The notes beneath the pieces are model-generated. The model was not told the DNA's origin. It made no database searches and was given only the letters and a program-made list of their open reading frames with translations. Source: Morella rubra (lineage: Eukaryota; Streptophyta; Magnoliopsida; Fagales; Myricaceae). Taken from it: a DNA stretch of 64,000 nucleotides. Where the stretch lies: contig CM025855.1 in the NCBI GenBank assembly GCA_003952965.2, forward strand, positions 26,951,613-27,015,612, in the 5' to 3' direction. Of this stretch, positions 22,904 to 33,949 are shown piece after piece (positions within the stretch are counted from its first letter, which is position 1; each line of letters opens with the position of its first letter). Position numbers and translations under genes: made by a program.

Positions 22904-24411
22904 CGATCATAAACATGACCTTGGCCTTTTTGCATTGGTGGTCCCGACTCCATTTCTCCCCACACTTGAAGCATAAGCCCTTCTTAATGTATTCATCAAG
23001 CTCCTCCCTAAGCTTCTTGACTTCCTTCGCCTCTCTCCATAGCCACCTCCTTTCCCTTCCAAGACCTCGTGGAATACAAGGGCTTAGAAGCCTTGTTAGC
23101 CACTTGGTCTTTGACATGCCTTTTCTCGAAATGGTGACTATCTTCAAGAATTTCAGCCATCCTCATTGCCTCTTGTAGCCTAGTGGGCTGCTTCAACTTA
23201 AGCTCCTTGGCGATCCATGGCTTTAGCCCATCCACAAAGGTGCCGATCAATGCCTCCTCGGACCAACCCCTTACTAAAGTTTGGAGTTGTCGAAACTCCT
23301 CCACATAAGCATGCACCTTGCCCTCTTGCTTAAGCTTGGCCAATTGGCCATTATGGTCCAAACTGCATAAGCAACTCCTCTCGAATGCCGTCCACCCGAG
23401 CCTTCTTCCTTCCTTCTCATATTGGGCCCAAATCCATCTCCACCATTTGCTTGCCTTCCCATCAAGGAAGAAGCATGCCGTGGCTACTCTCTCCCCTTGG
23501 GACTTCATAGACATAGAAATAGTGGTCGGCCTTATCGAGCCACTCATGCGGGTCACCACCATTGAACTTAGGAAAGTCAATCTTTGGTCTCCTTGGTCCT
23601 CGGTTGTTAAACCGATTTCCATCATCCTCCTCATAGTCCCTTCCACGTAAATGTGGCCTTCTAGGTCCTCGGTGGTTAACCGATTCCCTTCCTCTTCATC
23701 ATAGTAGTTGTGGCCTCTCGGCGTATCTCATGTCTTCTAGCATCTCGGCCATAGGGCATCTCCTCCCTGTACCGACTCCCTCCAAATCCTTCCTCTGTTC
23801 TTGCATGGTCATCCGCGTCATGGTTGGACTCCTCCTCACGCAGCCACCTCTCGACCACCTCCCGCTCGTTCTCCACACGTCCAGCCAATCTAAGGAGTTG
23901 TCGAGGTCTAGGCTCTTCCTCTTGTGGACTCAGAAACTTGAGTTTCTCTCCCATCCTCGAGATGAACATCTTCTTTCCTATTCTCTTCTATCCTTGCGGC
24001 GGGTACATGGTTGCCTCCTCTTGGCTCTCCACCAAGACTTGCCAACACTGCTTGTAAGTCTTGCCGCATCCCTTCCACTGCTCTCCTATTCTCTTCAGCT
24101 GCCCTGCTAACCGTGTTTATAGCTCCTTGCATGTGAGCCATGGTGGTGGTGGTCTCCTCCATCTTGTCTTTCATCCAAAGAGAGGACGACTCCAAAGCTT
24201 CAAAACGATCTCGGTTGGATGGCAACGTACTTGATCCGGCCTCCTTTGGAATATGGCTGCAACAACACTTCCGACCTTGGGTTCTCTCCCAAAAGAAGAT
24301 CGAACCCCTCCCGACAACAAACTTGGACGAACAACTTCTGACCTTGGGTTCTCTCCAAAGAAGATCGAACCCCTCCTCAAGTAAATGCTTGTGTTTACCT
24401 CTCGTATTCAA
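22869..24411 (-). pseudogene. Chromovirus gag, frameshifted
   Basis: The N-terminal part (24411-23908) has a coiled coil near 'MHMQGAINTVSRAAEE'-like text. The central gag domain (23646-23008) includes 'ASKWWRWIWAQY' and 'YVEEFRQLQTLVRGWSEEAL'. The zinc knuckle 'CFKCGEKWSRDHQC' is near 23020. At least three frames are needed to read it through. The region 24416-24432 just after the 5' LTR (minus 'TTTGGTGCTTTCATTG') should hold the primer binding site, but I do not assign the tRNA. Confidence 0.88.
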
Positions 24412-24432
24412 CTCTCAATGAAAGCACCAAAT

Positions 24433-25423
24433 TGTTAGGAACCCCGGTCAAGGAATCCAAAACAAGCACCAATTTCTCCCGTACCCGATCTACTCCAATA
24501 CCACAACGATCCTCCGACCAATGTTAAGTAACACACGAGCGTAATAATAGGATCTAATACACCAAGAATGAAAATACCTCACTGTTTATGATAAAAAAAT
24601 GTGGTCTAAGGATTATTAGTCCTTCGAACCACAAGAAACAAGAACAATCCCGATCAAGGGTTAATTAGCCCAAGAACGGTACCCAAACTAGGTTATTAGC
24701 CTAGAATGAATCCCAAGCGACAAGGTTATTAGCCCTGACACCGACTTAGCATATACGTGCCTATGCTCGGCCAAACACTCCCAAAGCACTCAGGCTCTCC
24801 AAGACTCGACTATTCTCGATATCCCTCACTAATGCACCTAAGGGTGTTTATATAGACATCCTTAGGTGCTTACAAACCCTAATGGAATCAAATCAAAACT
24901 AGATCAAATCACCGATCTTTAGATCTTTAGGAAGAATAAACCGAACTTATTCTAGACTTTCGTCTATCGCATTCAAGGAAGGAAACCAATCACCGAAGAT
25001 ATTTCCATAAAAAATGTGGTCGCGCTCCGCTACGCTCCAAGCTGGTCTTGAGCTGATCCTGATCTATCTGCGACTGGCTGGTTGGCATGCCGGCATAAGT
25101 ATCACTGGGCTCCTAGTCGGTCAGCATGCTTGGGATGTCCTGGTCGGTCAGCATGCATTGGCTTCCCTGGTCGGTCAGTCTTCCTAGCCCCTGGTCGATC
25201 AGCACGCTTGGGATCTCTTGGTCGATCGGCATGCTTTGGCTTCCCTGGTCGGTCAGTCTTCCTGGCCGGCCCTGATCGGTCAGTTGGCTTTGGCTGCCCT
25301 GATCGGTCGGCAATGTTTCTGTTTCGGTCGTGCGCGCTAGGGGCGTGTCAGGAGCGCACTGGTCGGTCACTGGTCACTCACTCGTGGTAGTCCAGGTCGT
25401 GGTCTTCTCTGGTGATCCTGTCA
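24433..25423 (-). repeat. 5' LTR of the chromovirus
   Basis: Plus-strand reading TGTTAGGAACCCCGGTC...GATCCTGTCA. It carries the GTCGGTCAG minisatellite at 25100-25370. It is about 20 bp shorter than its partner because of several indels, which points to an old insertion. Confidence 0.9.
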
Positions 25424-26583
25424 GGCAGTCCCTCAGCGTGGCCTCCATCTCAGCTTGCTTCTTCTCAAATTCTTGCAAGTCTTTTTCTCTAGCAGCTCTC
25501 ATCGCTTCTATCTCATCCCTTGCCTTCGCTAGCTGGTGCTGTAGATCAAAGATTGTGTAGTTAAAGTTAATGAAGGCAGAAGATTGGTGCTGTAGATCAG
25601 AAGATTGTGTAGCCCAATATCTCAGAATATACTTCAATTTCGGTGTAACTCTTCTCTTCTAAATCACACTGGCGCTAGAAGGCATCCATCCATTTCTGAA
25701 AAAATGACAATAAGTACCAGAAACATTAAAGTAGATTAACTATACATAGCGACTTACATAAATTTCTTTCGCTCCTTCCGAGGTCCAAATGCCATCTTTG
25801 TTTGTATAATTCTTCTTATATAGCTTTCCAGGATTGATTCTGATTTCTTGATTTTTTACATGGCAATAGCATAACGTTATTGACAAACAATATCAATAAA
25901 GTCTAAAATTTAGTACTTAACTTACCATGCAAGCTCGAGTGCGCTGGAACGAGCGCGAACCAGCAGCGTGGTTCACAGTCAACTTTGATCTATTCTTCTT
26001 ATTTTGCTCGCTTTGTTTATGTGATATTTTAAGTAATTAAATATTAAAATAATATAATATTTAAGCAACTGGTTTTTGTAATTACGTACCATAAATGTTT
26101 CGCTGGTGAACAGATCGCATAACTCCTTCCACTGTTCTTCCGTGGTATCTGGGTGCCGCTTCAACAATGCCGCCTCTTTACTCGAAAACTTTTTGAAATA
26201 TGCATACATCTTGTTGCGGTGCGTTCAACGTGCCATCATCATCATCTCGACCATCGTTCTCATGTCCTTTGACGGGTGTAGTCAAGGTCGAAGTGGTCCT
26301 GCATAAGTACCAAAACATGCATTATTACAATGATAAAAGGAATGCTTAACCAAAAATTCTATGCTTACAAGTTTAATCATGCCAACACCCGATCCATAAT
26401 GCACTCCTTCATTTTTGCAAGAACATCAGCCCACTTGTTAACAGAGATCGGAATCAGCCCACGGACCAACATTCCAAGACCCTTTCTCAATTGTTTCGCC
26501 TCGTAATTCGATTTCGGTAAAGTCTCTCCCTCTGGCAATGCCTCCTTCATTAATTGTAATACCATATCAAATGCTTTAACCAC
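25424..26583 (-). pseudogene. CACTA transposase, Ptta/En/Spm-like (Transposase_24) exons fused to a TNP2 remnant
   Basis: Reading down the minus strand: 26583-26380 starts as TNP2 ('ALPEGETLPKSNYEAKQLRK') and switches without a break to a second family ('GLIPISVNKWADVLAKMKE'). 26209-26100 reads 'TTEEQWKELCDLFTSETFM'. 25972-25925 reads 'NHAAGSRSFQRTRACM'. 25865-25759 reads 'INPGKLYKKNYTNKDGIWTS'. 25695-25424 reads 'KWMDAF' (stop) then 'CDLEEKSYTEIEVYSEILG' and a coiled coil 'KDLQEFEKKQAEMEATL'. The exon order matches the Transposase_24 (PF03004-type) plant proteins. The TNP2 catalytic body is absent, so an internal deletion fused two CACTA genes. The coil continues at 18392. Confidence 0.75.
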
Positions 26584-26584
26584 A

Positions 26585-27126
26585 ACTTATTCTTCGACTT
26601 CACATGCAACAGCCGGACCGTAAATGACAACTTACTAAACTTGGTACATCCAGGATACAATTCACGTTCTGCCTCCTCTCATAACTTATCAAATGGTATT
26701 GAAGCCTTCGGTGTCGAAGTGAGGGTTTCCCTAATATTAGGGTTCTCCGTTTCAACCTTTGCCGCCCCACCTTCTAACCCCGCATGAACATCGGTTAACA
26801 TTTCCTCCATCCCATCAAAGCTATCTCTCTCTAAATCCTCATCAATATGTGGCAAGCTCGCATCGGACTCTTGACTCAAATTTGAAACAAGTTGAATACC
26901 CTCCCCGTGAAATACCATAACATATAGCTCACATCAAACCCATTAATGTATATATGATCTTCATTTTACCCAACACTTGAAACACTATATTTCTGCACTT
27001 CCGACACGGACATCTGATCTGACCCCGAAAGTCTACACAACAAGCAGCCATACGAACAAACCCACAGACCCCCTCCGCATACTTTTCACCAAATCGATTT
27101 TTCTTGTAAACCCAACTCTTATCCAT
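26585..27126 (-). pseudogene. CACTA TNP2 5' exon with Transposase-associated domain
   Basis: Starts 'MDKSWVYKKNRFGEKYAEGV' and continues with 'RCPCRKCRN', the Transposase-associated domain (PF13963-type) found at the N-terminus of CACTA TNP2 proteins. Further down, in broken frames, come 'FHGEGIQL', an acidic linker with 'HIDEDLERDSFDGMEEML', and 'ELYPGCTKFSKLSFTVRLL', the usual lead-in to the TNP2 domain. Stops and frame changes rule out function. Confidence 0.8.
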
Positions 27127-27179
27127 CACCACCAATCTAAAACAATACACGACATTAAGTAACTCATAAACACCTAATC

Positions 27180-29525
27180 AGTGGACGTGACATTTATGCC
27201 CAGCTGATAGGTCCTATTCCTTTCAAGATTGTGCATTCGGAGTTGAACATCATTTCGACTTGCATCCATCCATACCTAAAAAATTCGGCAGCATCTCCCC
27301 CTAGTCCCTAAGTACACGCACCAGCATTGGGGGCTGACGTCAGATGAGTCATACAAATGGTAGTAGATAGATGATACGAACTTCTTCTAAGACTGGACAG
27401 GACACAAGTACCGAACTCGTCCAACCACGAATACACAATCTCAAACTGTCCATATTTTGGAAAATTCAAGGGTTATTACGCGATAAACGTATATTTATCG
27501 TGTCCTAACTCTTGAACGGGTCTAAGGGTACACACGTTATATCACAAAAATATAACCAAAACAGAACAAGTAAAAACACTCCAATATTCATCCTCCATGC
27601 TTCTTAAACTACATAATTTATTTTTAGAACTCAAGCACTTCAATAATCAAACATGTAAATAAATATAAATGCCACACATCATCAATAATTTGCAACAAAA
27701 CCTGCATGAAACACCGCTCGATCGATACAAATATGATGGTCGATCGGTACAAAAATGACGATCGATTGTCAAATACCCAGGTCGATAAAACCATGCAAAC
27801 CCTCCCCACACACTCAAATCCATGCTCAAATCACTCCCAAATCATCCTCATTCAATACCCATTCCAATGTACATATTAAAAACATCCTAATAAGCTCTAA
27901 TCATCACTAATTATATCCACAATACCCACAAATATCCAAATAAAAAAAATCATCAAATAACCAACCAAATCGATCATAAATCGTAATGTACGTTGAGTAT
28001 ATTACTTCTTGCACAAAATCAACACCAAAACGAACTAAATCTCTACCAAAATCTCACAAATTTCGCCCAAAATTTTCAATATTCACTCGGTCAAAAAATT
28101 AATCAATATGAGCTCGGGCTTCCTCTTAATCTATTCTAAACACTATCTCAACCAAAAGGACGGTATTTGGACTAAGTTTAAGAGGAAAATAGCTCCTTGC
28201 CGCAAGCTTTCGTCTCCTCGTTGCCGTGGGTGTGTTTTGCACTTCACCCATGGCCTTAAAGCATTTTGGTATTTCAAGCATGATAAACACCGATCGATCG
28301 GTCACCATACCGATCGATCGCCGTGTCAGCTTTAAAATTCTCGCGAAGTTTTTCAACTGATCGATCGCCACAATTTCGACGATCGATCATGAAATGAATT
28401 CAAAACAATGACGGACGAGAGCGATCGATCGGCCTTAATATACGATCGATCGGTCTCAAACCATTAAAGGACACCGTCCTTCACCGATCGATCGGTAACA
28501 TATCGATCGATCGTTAAACCTAATTATTAAAAAAGATTTTTAACCTAACAAATGAAATAATTATTAAAATTATTTTACTTAAAATGTCATTTTAATACAT
28601 ACCTTATACTAATAACTTATAATCATGTGTTAAATAAGTTTTATATCACTAGTTTATGACATCTTAGTACATTGCTCATACTAACTCTTACAAAATGTTT
28701 ATTTGATGTAACATGTACAACTTGTACGTGCTTTCCTAAATATTAATTAAGTATACTTTATTTATGTTTTTATGTAATCTAAACATATCCTAACATACTT
28801 TGTTAATATATATTTTATATTTCTAATTATTTAAGCTCACATTATTCAATCGTAAATGTTTAATCATTATATTTATGTACCGATCGATTGCCTTTTGCTT
28901 TTAAAATGACACTGTGCGAACCATCGACTACTTTATGATAACGATCAATCGCTTTGTCTAATGAAAACGACGATGCATACTAACGATCGATCAGTGTGCT
29001 AGTAACAATCGATCGTTACGCATAAGCCAAAACGACGGCGTCTTTAACTATCGATCACTTCAATATTGACGATTGATCGGTTGATTTGTACCAATTGATC
29101 GTCTATTTTAACGATCGGTCGGTTAGAAATATCTAAATGACACATACATAAACGATTGATCACCTAAAACACCGATCGATTGGTGATCTTAAAATTTAAA
29201 AAAATCAAATTTTATTTAAAATCTTATGTTACTTATTTAATCGATCGCTATAAATTTCCAACGTACATTTGTATGTACTTAAATTTTATTTAGATCGTAT
29301 TTTATTTACTAGTTTAACTTTGCAATTTTTGTTAATTTTGCCAACAAAAGGGTATTTTGGTCAATTTATGTATGTATGTGTTGGGAAACAAAATACAATT
29401 TAAAAACACATAAGCTGTAATCAAAGTCACTACATATCTACAAATAAACATAAATATCCCAAATATGTAAATGAAAACCCAAATCCAAATAAACATATAT
29501 GTCTGAAACAAATAAATAAAAACAT
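27180..29525. repeat. CACTA 5' region with CGATCGATCGG motifs
   Basis: Non-coding. Motif clusters lie near 27715-27785, 28288-28520 and 28880-29245, in both orientations ('gaccgatcgatcg', 'cgatcgatcggtctc'). Between them (28520-28870) the DNA is plain AT-rich. Short open stretches here are not genes. Confidence 0.65.
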
Positions 29526-29529
29526 AAAC

Positions 29530-30615
29530 GAAATGTATGTTGAGCAGTTGAGCGGTCTTAGACAATTTATCCACCTGCTCCTGAAGAGGCTGTGAAGCGG
29601 TCTTCACAGTAGCCCCAACATGGCTGTCCAGATCCACAAATAGCTAGGCCACCCAGGGAGGAGGCACTGCAGGCACTCCCATCTCAAGAGGTGCCTCTGA
29701 TCTAGTCGGTCAAGTGTCAGTCGATGCTCGTCCTGCCTCCTCTGTGGCCGCTGTGGCTTTACGAGCGAACCGTCGAGTAGGAGCCCCCTCTTGCCCCTTG
29801 CTCCTGGACAAGGTGAACTTGTTCAGCGTGTTCATCACCTCCTTACGGGTCTTCCCGTCACCAATCGCGACACCCCATTAGATGAGAAACTGTGTCAGAA
29901 ACATGCCGTATGAGAGGCTATTATCCTTAATTCCCCAAGTGTCATCCATGATTAGCTCGAACATGTAGAGTGAGAAATCTATCAGTGTCTTCCGGCCCAG
30001 CAAGAGCATGCATTGAGCTCTAATGAATGGACACTCGGTAGAATGAGTTCTGCCATTGACGTTTAGCGTCCAGATAAGGTGCAAAATCCACCAAAACGTA
30101 CTGAACTCACTCTGTTTGAGTTATGTTGCCCACCACTGCAGAGGTCTTCCCTGTCATCAGAATCCACAAGTCTTGCTCTGATGTCCTCTTTTCATCCGTC
30201 AGGGGTACCGCCGGGAAGCAGGGGTCTCGGGCAAGGGGCAGTGCAAGAAATCGGCAATGACGTTTGCCGAGAATAAGAACTGCACGCCTTGCACTTCCAG
30301 CTGCACCTCAGGTGCTCTATCTGCCAAGACGAGTGCACAGAAGAAATCGTACACAAGTTTGTTGACACAAAACCTCTCAACCCACGAGAGCTGATGCAGA
30401 AATCCCTGGTACTCGAAGAGCTGGTAGAGGGAGTGCTCCTCGTACAATAACTAGTCAAAATCAAAAAGCGTCACTGGACACTCTTTGGCCACCGGCTGTC
30501 CCCTTAGGTACTCCATTCGCCTCGCCAAAGTCATCATTAGATCAGCGACGTCTTGGTCTTGGGATGACGATCCCATCTCGGTCCTCGTTGTGCACGTGCA
30601 CTTAACTCCTGACAT
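29530..30615 (-). pseudogene. Second 'putative plant transposon protein' pseudogene
   Basis: A possible ATG lies at 30615 ('MSGVKCTCTTRTEMGSSSQD'). In-frame segments read 'LYQLFEYQGFLHQLSWVERF', 'YDFFCALVLADRAP', 'VQGVQFLFSANVIADFL', and after stops near 30190-30080 'RTHSTECPFIRAQCMLLLGR' and 'SLYMFELIMDDTWGIKDN'. The C-terminal part (about 29860-29540) is basic, then coil-like ('TASQPLQEQVDKLSK'). It is the fuller relative of the fragment at 1090-1884. CGATCGATCGG arrays lie on both sides, so it sits within the CACTA element. Function unknown; family recalled, not searched. Confidence 0.6.
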
Positions 30616-30689
30616 TTTATGTATGCTGCAAAAATTGTATATAAATATGTGTTAATAAGTAATCATAATAACGTAATTAAAGTATTAAT

Positions 30690-31190
30690 GAAGCTGCTAC
30701 AAAAAGGCGATCCATCGCCATCCAAAGCAATCGATCACAACATATACCAATCCATTGGTTAGGTAACCAATCGATTGACAATTGAAAACAGTGCGTTTAT
30801 AAAAACACGATAGATAGATAACACCGTTGCGATCGATCGTCAATTTGACCGATCGAACTTGAATGGTAAAACAATGCGTTTCAGTGCACAGACAATTGAT
30901 CTTATTAATAAAACGCTACGCTTCACATTAAAGCTTACCGATTGATCGCTTAGGTGTTAGTCGATCACTACTTCTAAAATGCACAACATAATATATCGAT
31001 CGATCGTCCAAATAAATGATCGATCGGTCTTACATATAAACGCACAGTTTAGATGGACCGATCGATCAGTCCACTAAATCAAATACAACGATTGATCGGT
31101 TAGTTTACCCGATCGATCATTGGACTCGGTACCTACAATGCCATCAATCGCCTAAGAAGGCGATCGATCGGTACGAGAACAAAAACACAC
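30690..31190. repeat. Right array of CGATCGATCGG subterminal motifs
   Basis: Irregular copies such as 'gcgatcgatcgtcaatttg' and 'tatcgatcgatcgtcc', again in both orientations. It is the rightmost cluster, so the lost CACTA terminus should lie beyond it. From about 31200 to 31828 I see only AT-rich DNA with no gene. Confidence 0.7.
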
Positions 31191-31828
31191 AGACGTTACA
31201 AAACCCCAAAATAGGCCCAAAATCACCCAAATTGTTCCCAAAACAATCATAAATTCTTAAAACATACATCAACAATAAAATAAATACATTTTACGGACCT
31301 AAATGGATGATATAGCAAATTAAAAAACGTAAACTAAAAACTCATTTACAACCGCTTAATATTGTAATATTGTATAAAAAACAATATAAGTACGTACCTT
31401 TGACGTAGAAGACAATGAAGGATGATTCCACGTACATTTTTTCCCGTTTAATTTGGCCGTTAAACCAAACGGAAAGTGATTGAAATGTCCCTCTAAAACA
31501 AAAATACTAGAAATTTAAGTAATTTTAAAAAATTAAAAGAAATATAAAAAAATTAAAACCTTAAATGTAAATCCATTTAGAGATAAATATTTAGGTAAAC
31601 CCACAACTTCACAAGTAGAACAAAAACCCCTCATCCAAGAAAATCTTCTAAAAGATTTATAACAGGAGTTAACTAACGTGAGGATATAAATAAAAAAACC
31701 CTTTTCTTTCATTATAATTTTTTTTGGTGATGTTACAACATGAGAATCATAGGAGACTTTAATATATCCGAACTCGTATGTGGTTTTCAAATACATATGT
31801 TTCTCTAATTGTTGTTGTCCGACAATAA

Positions 31829-32254
31829 TTGCTTCTGGAGATAGTTAACCTCATTCTTGTCCACCTGGAATGCCTTGGTCAGAACATCGGGATTGATGAG
31901 AGGATTAGATCCAAAGACTCCTTTTGCTATGGTGATCACCCAGCATTCTAGCTGTTGAGACCGGCAAAGGCAATGGCGTTGGTCTTTCTCACATTCAACT
32001 AGAAGTGAATGAGACCAACTAGGAACACGAAGAGGTCTCTCTTGTTCAAAACTTTGGTGAAGAGACGGTTTTCTACGTTAGATGTGACAAAGCCTACATA
32101 CAGAGTACCCTCTACAGCTACTAGAATTTCATTGGCACATGGGTGGGAGTGAGGATCTATTAAAACCATATGGTGCAAAGTCAATGCGAGCCAAAGATAT
32201 GCCAAGTGTGTTGAGGCCTGTTAAGTTGTTCGCATTCACTGCAATGACATTTGA
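31829..32254 (-). pseudogene. Truncated GLP (locus 3), exon 2 part only
   Basis: Minus-strand exon 2 text from the C-terminus up to the point equivalent to 'NVIAVN'. It reads '[20 protein letters not shown]' with the HxH...E cupin ligands and '[20 protein letters not shown]'. Upstream sequence (start of exon 2, intron, exon 1, promoter) is absent; homology ends at about 32254. A stop replaces Trp in the 'IHFQWN'-equivalent region ('ctag' on the plus strand near 31998). Confidence 0.85.
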
Positions 32255-32980
32255 ATTGATAAACTATCATTTATTTCAAAAAGTTTTAATTGTCATGTAA
32301 ATGCAGATTTTATCATTTGAATTATATTTTTAACACTCTCATCCTATGCAGGTCAAGCTTTCTTTTAATTAATAAGTCTAATATTAATATTTAATTGAAA
32401 TAGAAAAAAGTGCGGAGTAAAATCTGAAACTGAAGACTTTGATTTATTGATTATGATAACATAATAAATTACTATTTATCCAAAAAATTTAAATTTTCAA
32501 GAAAAGGAGAGTACTGCAACTTATAAACATGGAGACGAACACTATCAGAGTTCAACATACTTTGTACGAGTTTCATTCGAAACCCTCTTGAGCGCCCCAT
32601 CGAACACTGGGTCTTTATTTCATTTGAATTGAGTGGTGGTTCGATGTTGGACTTTTGCACTAACCCTTGTTTTGAATCCACTCACTTTTCTTTCTTGCTT
32701 ATTTTACTTTTGTAGAAGAAGAGGCGTGAGTAGTTACAAGTGATATCTCAAACTTTAATTCCAAGATTCTAAATGCAGTTAGTGTTTGTGAAAGTTGCTC
32801 TACCTCTGCTACCACGCTATGGAAAGTAAAAGAAGAAGAAGACATGATAGCAACCACTTTATTTCATTATAATTATTGCTATGACATTACAAAGGAATTG
32901 TAGGAGACCTCAATTCATTATCTGAAACATCATATGGTTCCCTGTGGCTATTTATCTATATCTTTAATTCTTAGCTTCCA
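32255..32980 (-). other. Flanks of the duplicated GLP units
   Basis: About 32255-32310 ('atcatttatttcaaaaagttttaattgtcat') recurs near 34620. About 32545-32960 matches 14600-15050 and 50160-50390 (3' flank and 3' UTR of GLP genes). An AATAAA-type signal lies near 32867 on the minus strand. No separate gene. Confidence 0.6.
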
Positions 32981-33846
32981 TCATTTGAACTGTTGCTCGA
33001 GATAGTTAATCACATTATTTTCCACTTGGAAGGCCTTGTCAGAACATCGGGATTGATGGGAGGATTAGATCCAAAGACTGCGTTTGCTATGGTAATCACC
33101 CCAGGATTTTGGCTGCTGAGACCGGCAAAGGCGACTGCATTGGTCTTTCCCACATTAAACTGGAAGTGAATGAGACCAATTGGGAATACAAAGACGTCTC
33201 CCTTATTCAGAACTTTGGTGAAGAGTTTGTTATCTGTGTTAGATGTGACAAAGCCTACATATAGAGTACCCTCAGCAACCACTATAATCTCAGTGCCAAG
33301 GGGGTGGGTATGGGGAGGATTTAGTTCGTATGGGGCAAAGTCAATGCGAGCCAAGGATATGCCTAGTGTGTTGAGGCCTGGTAATTTGTCCACATTCACA
33401 AGAGTCACGTTGGATCCGAGTCGGTTTGCAGTATTTCTGGGAATCTGGAGCCCCGAGAAGAAGAAGTCATTGGCTGTGACAACTTTTGGGTCCATGCAGA
33501 ACTTCCCATTCACAAACACTGTAGGAAGAAAGTATGTTACCATCTCAAATGGGACAATAGTACACTTCATAATATGTACGGTTGATAACATGGGATGCGG
33601 AAAATGAAAAGGCCCATGTAAATTAAGATTGCCCCAAACACTAATCACGTAGCATGTTTATTCCAAACATAGGTGAAAAAACAAATGATTCCGACATAAC
33701 AAAATGATGGTGCTACATACCAGCAGAAGTGGGATTGTTGATTGCAACACAGAAGTCTTGGAGGGGACTGGGTCAGAGGCCGAGGCCAGGAAGCAGGCCA
33801 ATGCAAATAGGAGCACAGTTACGAGGTATTTGGGAACACTCCTCAT
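32981..33846 (-). pseudogene. GLP locus 4, near-intact, two frameshifts
   Basis: Exon 1 (33721-33846) starts '[20 protein letters not shown]', a clear signal peptide. A one-base deletion in 'gacccagtcc' (the other copies have 'gaccctagtcc') shifts the frame before the conserved 'LQDFCVA'. Splice sites are good: GTATGT at 33720 and CTACAG just before 33518. Exon 2 (32981-33518) is open through both cupin boxes ('[20 protein letters not shown]', '[16 protein letters not shown]'). A one-base deletion near 33036 replaces the last ~14 residues with 'RPSKWKIM' and a stop at 33010. It could be a very young pseudogene, or the two indels could be assembly errors; read support would decide. Confidence 0.85.
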
Positions 33847-33949
33847 AGTATTGGATGTTATGTCAACTCCTTGGTATATGTGATTTTTGCTTTAATGAGG
33901 GGCGAGAACTGAGAGAAGATTGCAGGGAAACGTGTCAATTTATAGAGTG

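Larger units (their letters stand above)
18393..25423 (-). mobile_element. Ty3/gypsy chromovirus, 7.0 kb, both LTRs
   Basis: Minus-strand element: 5' LTR 24433-25423, gag, protease, RT, RNase H, integrase and a chromodomain, 3' LTR 18393-19406. LTRs begin TGACAGGATC and end CCTAACA (CCTATCA in the 3' LTR). Flanking pentamers are ggtgg on the left and ggcag on the right, alike at three of five positions, so the TSD has decayed or is only approximate. Gene order with integrase after RT and a C-terminal chromodomain places it in the chromoviruses; a Tekay or Reina affinity is possible but untested. Several frameshifts and the diverged LTRs show it is old and defective. Confidence 0.9.
17223..31190 (-). 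mobile_element. Degenerate CACTA element with CGATCGATCGG subterminal repeats, split by a chromovirus
   Basis: Left end near 17223 reads CGCTACAAAACTTTTGTTAGTG, one base from a CACTACAAAA terminus. It interrupts host text ('tttgagaaacatca') that continues uninterrupted near 49227. The transposase gene lies on the minus strand (27126 down to 18179) and carries CACTA-type domains. Arrays of CGATCGATCGG flank it on both sides. The right terminus was not found and the end at about 31190 is the last subterminal repeat. Without the nested gypsy element it is about 7 kb. It also holds a plant-transposon-protein pseudogene at 29530-30615. Confidence 0.7.

Noticed and set aside
17380-31190. CGATCGATCGG arrays considered as a CRISPR-like array or satellite
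   Set aside because: Spacing is irregular, both orientations are mixed, and this is a plant nuclear sequence with CACTA transposase genes; subterminal repeats explain it better.
33010-33648. A 212-codon frame starting at 33648 as a full GLP gene
   Set aside because: Its first ~43 codons are intron, with a good splice acceptor just before 33518. The true exon 1 is at 33721-33846, so the Met at 33648 is not a plausible start.
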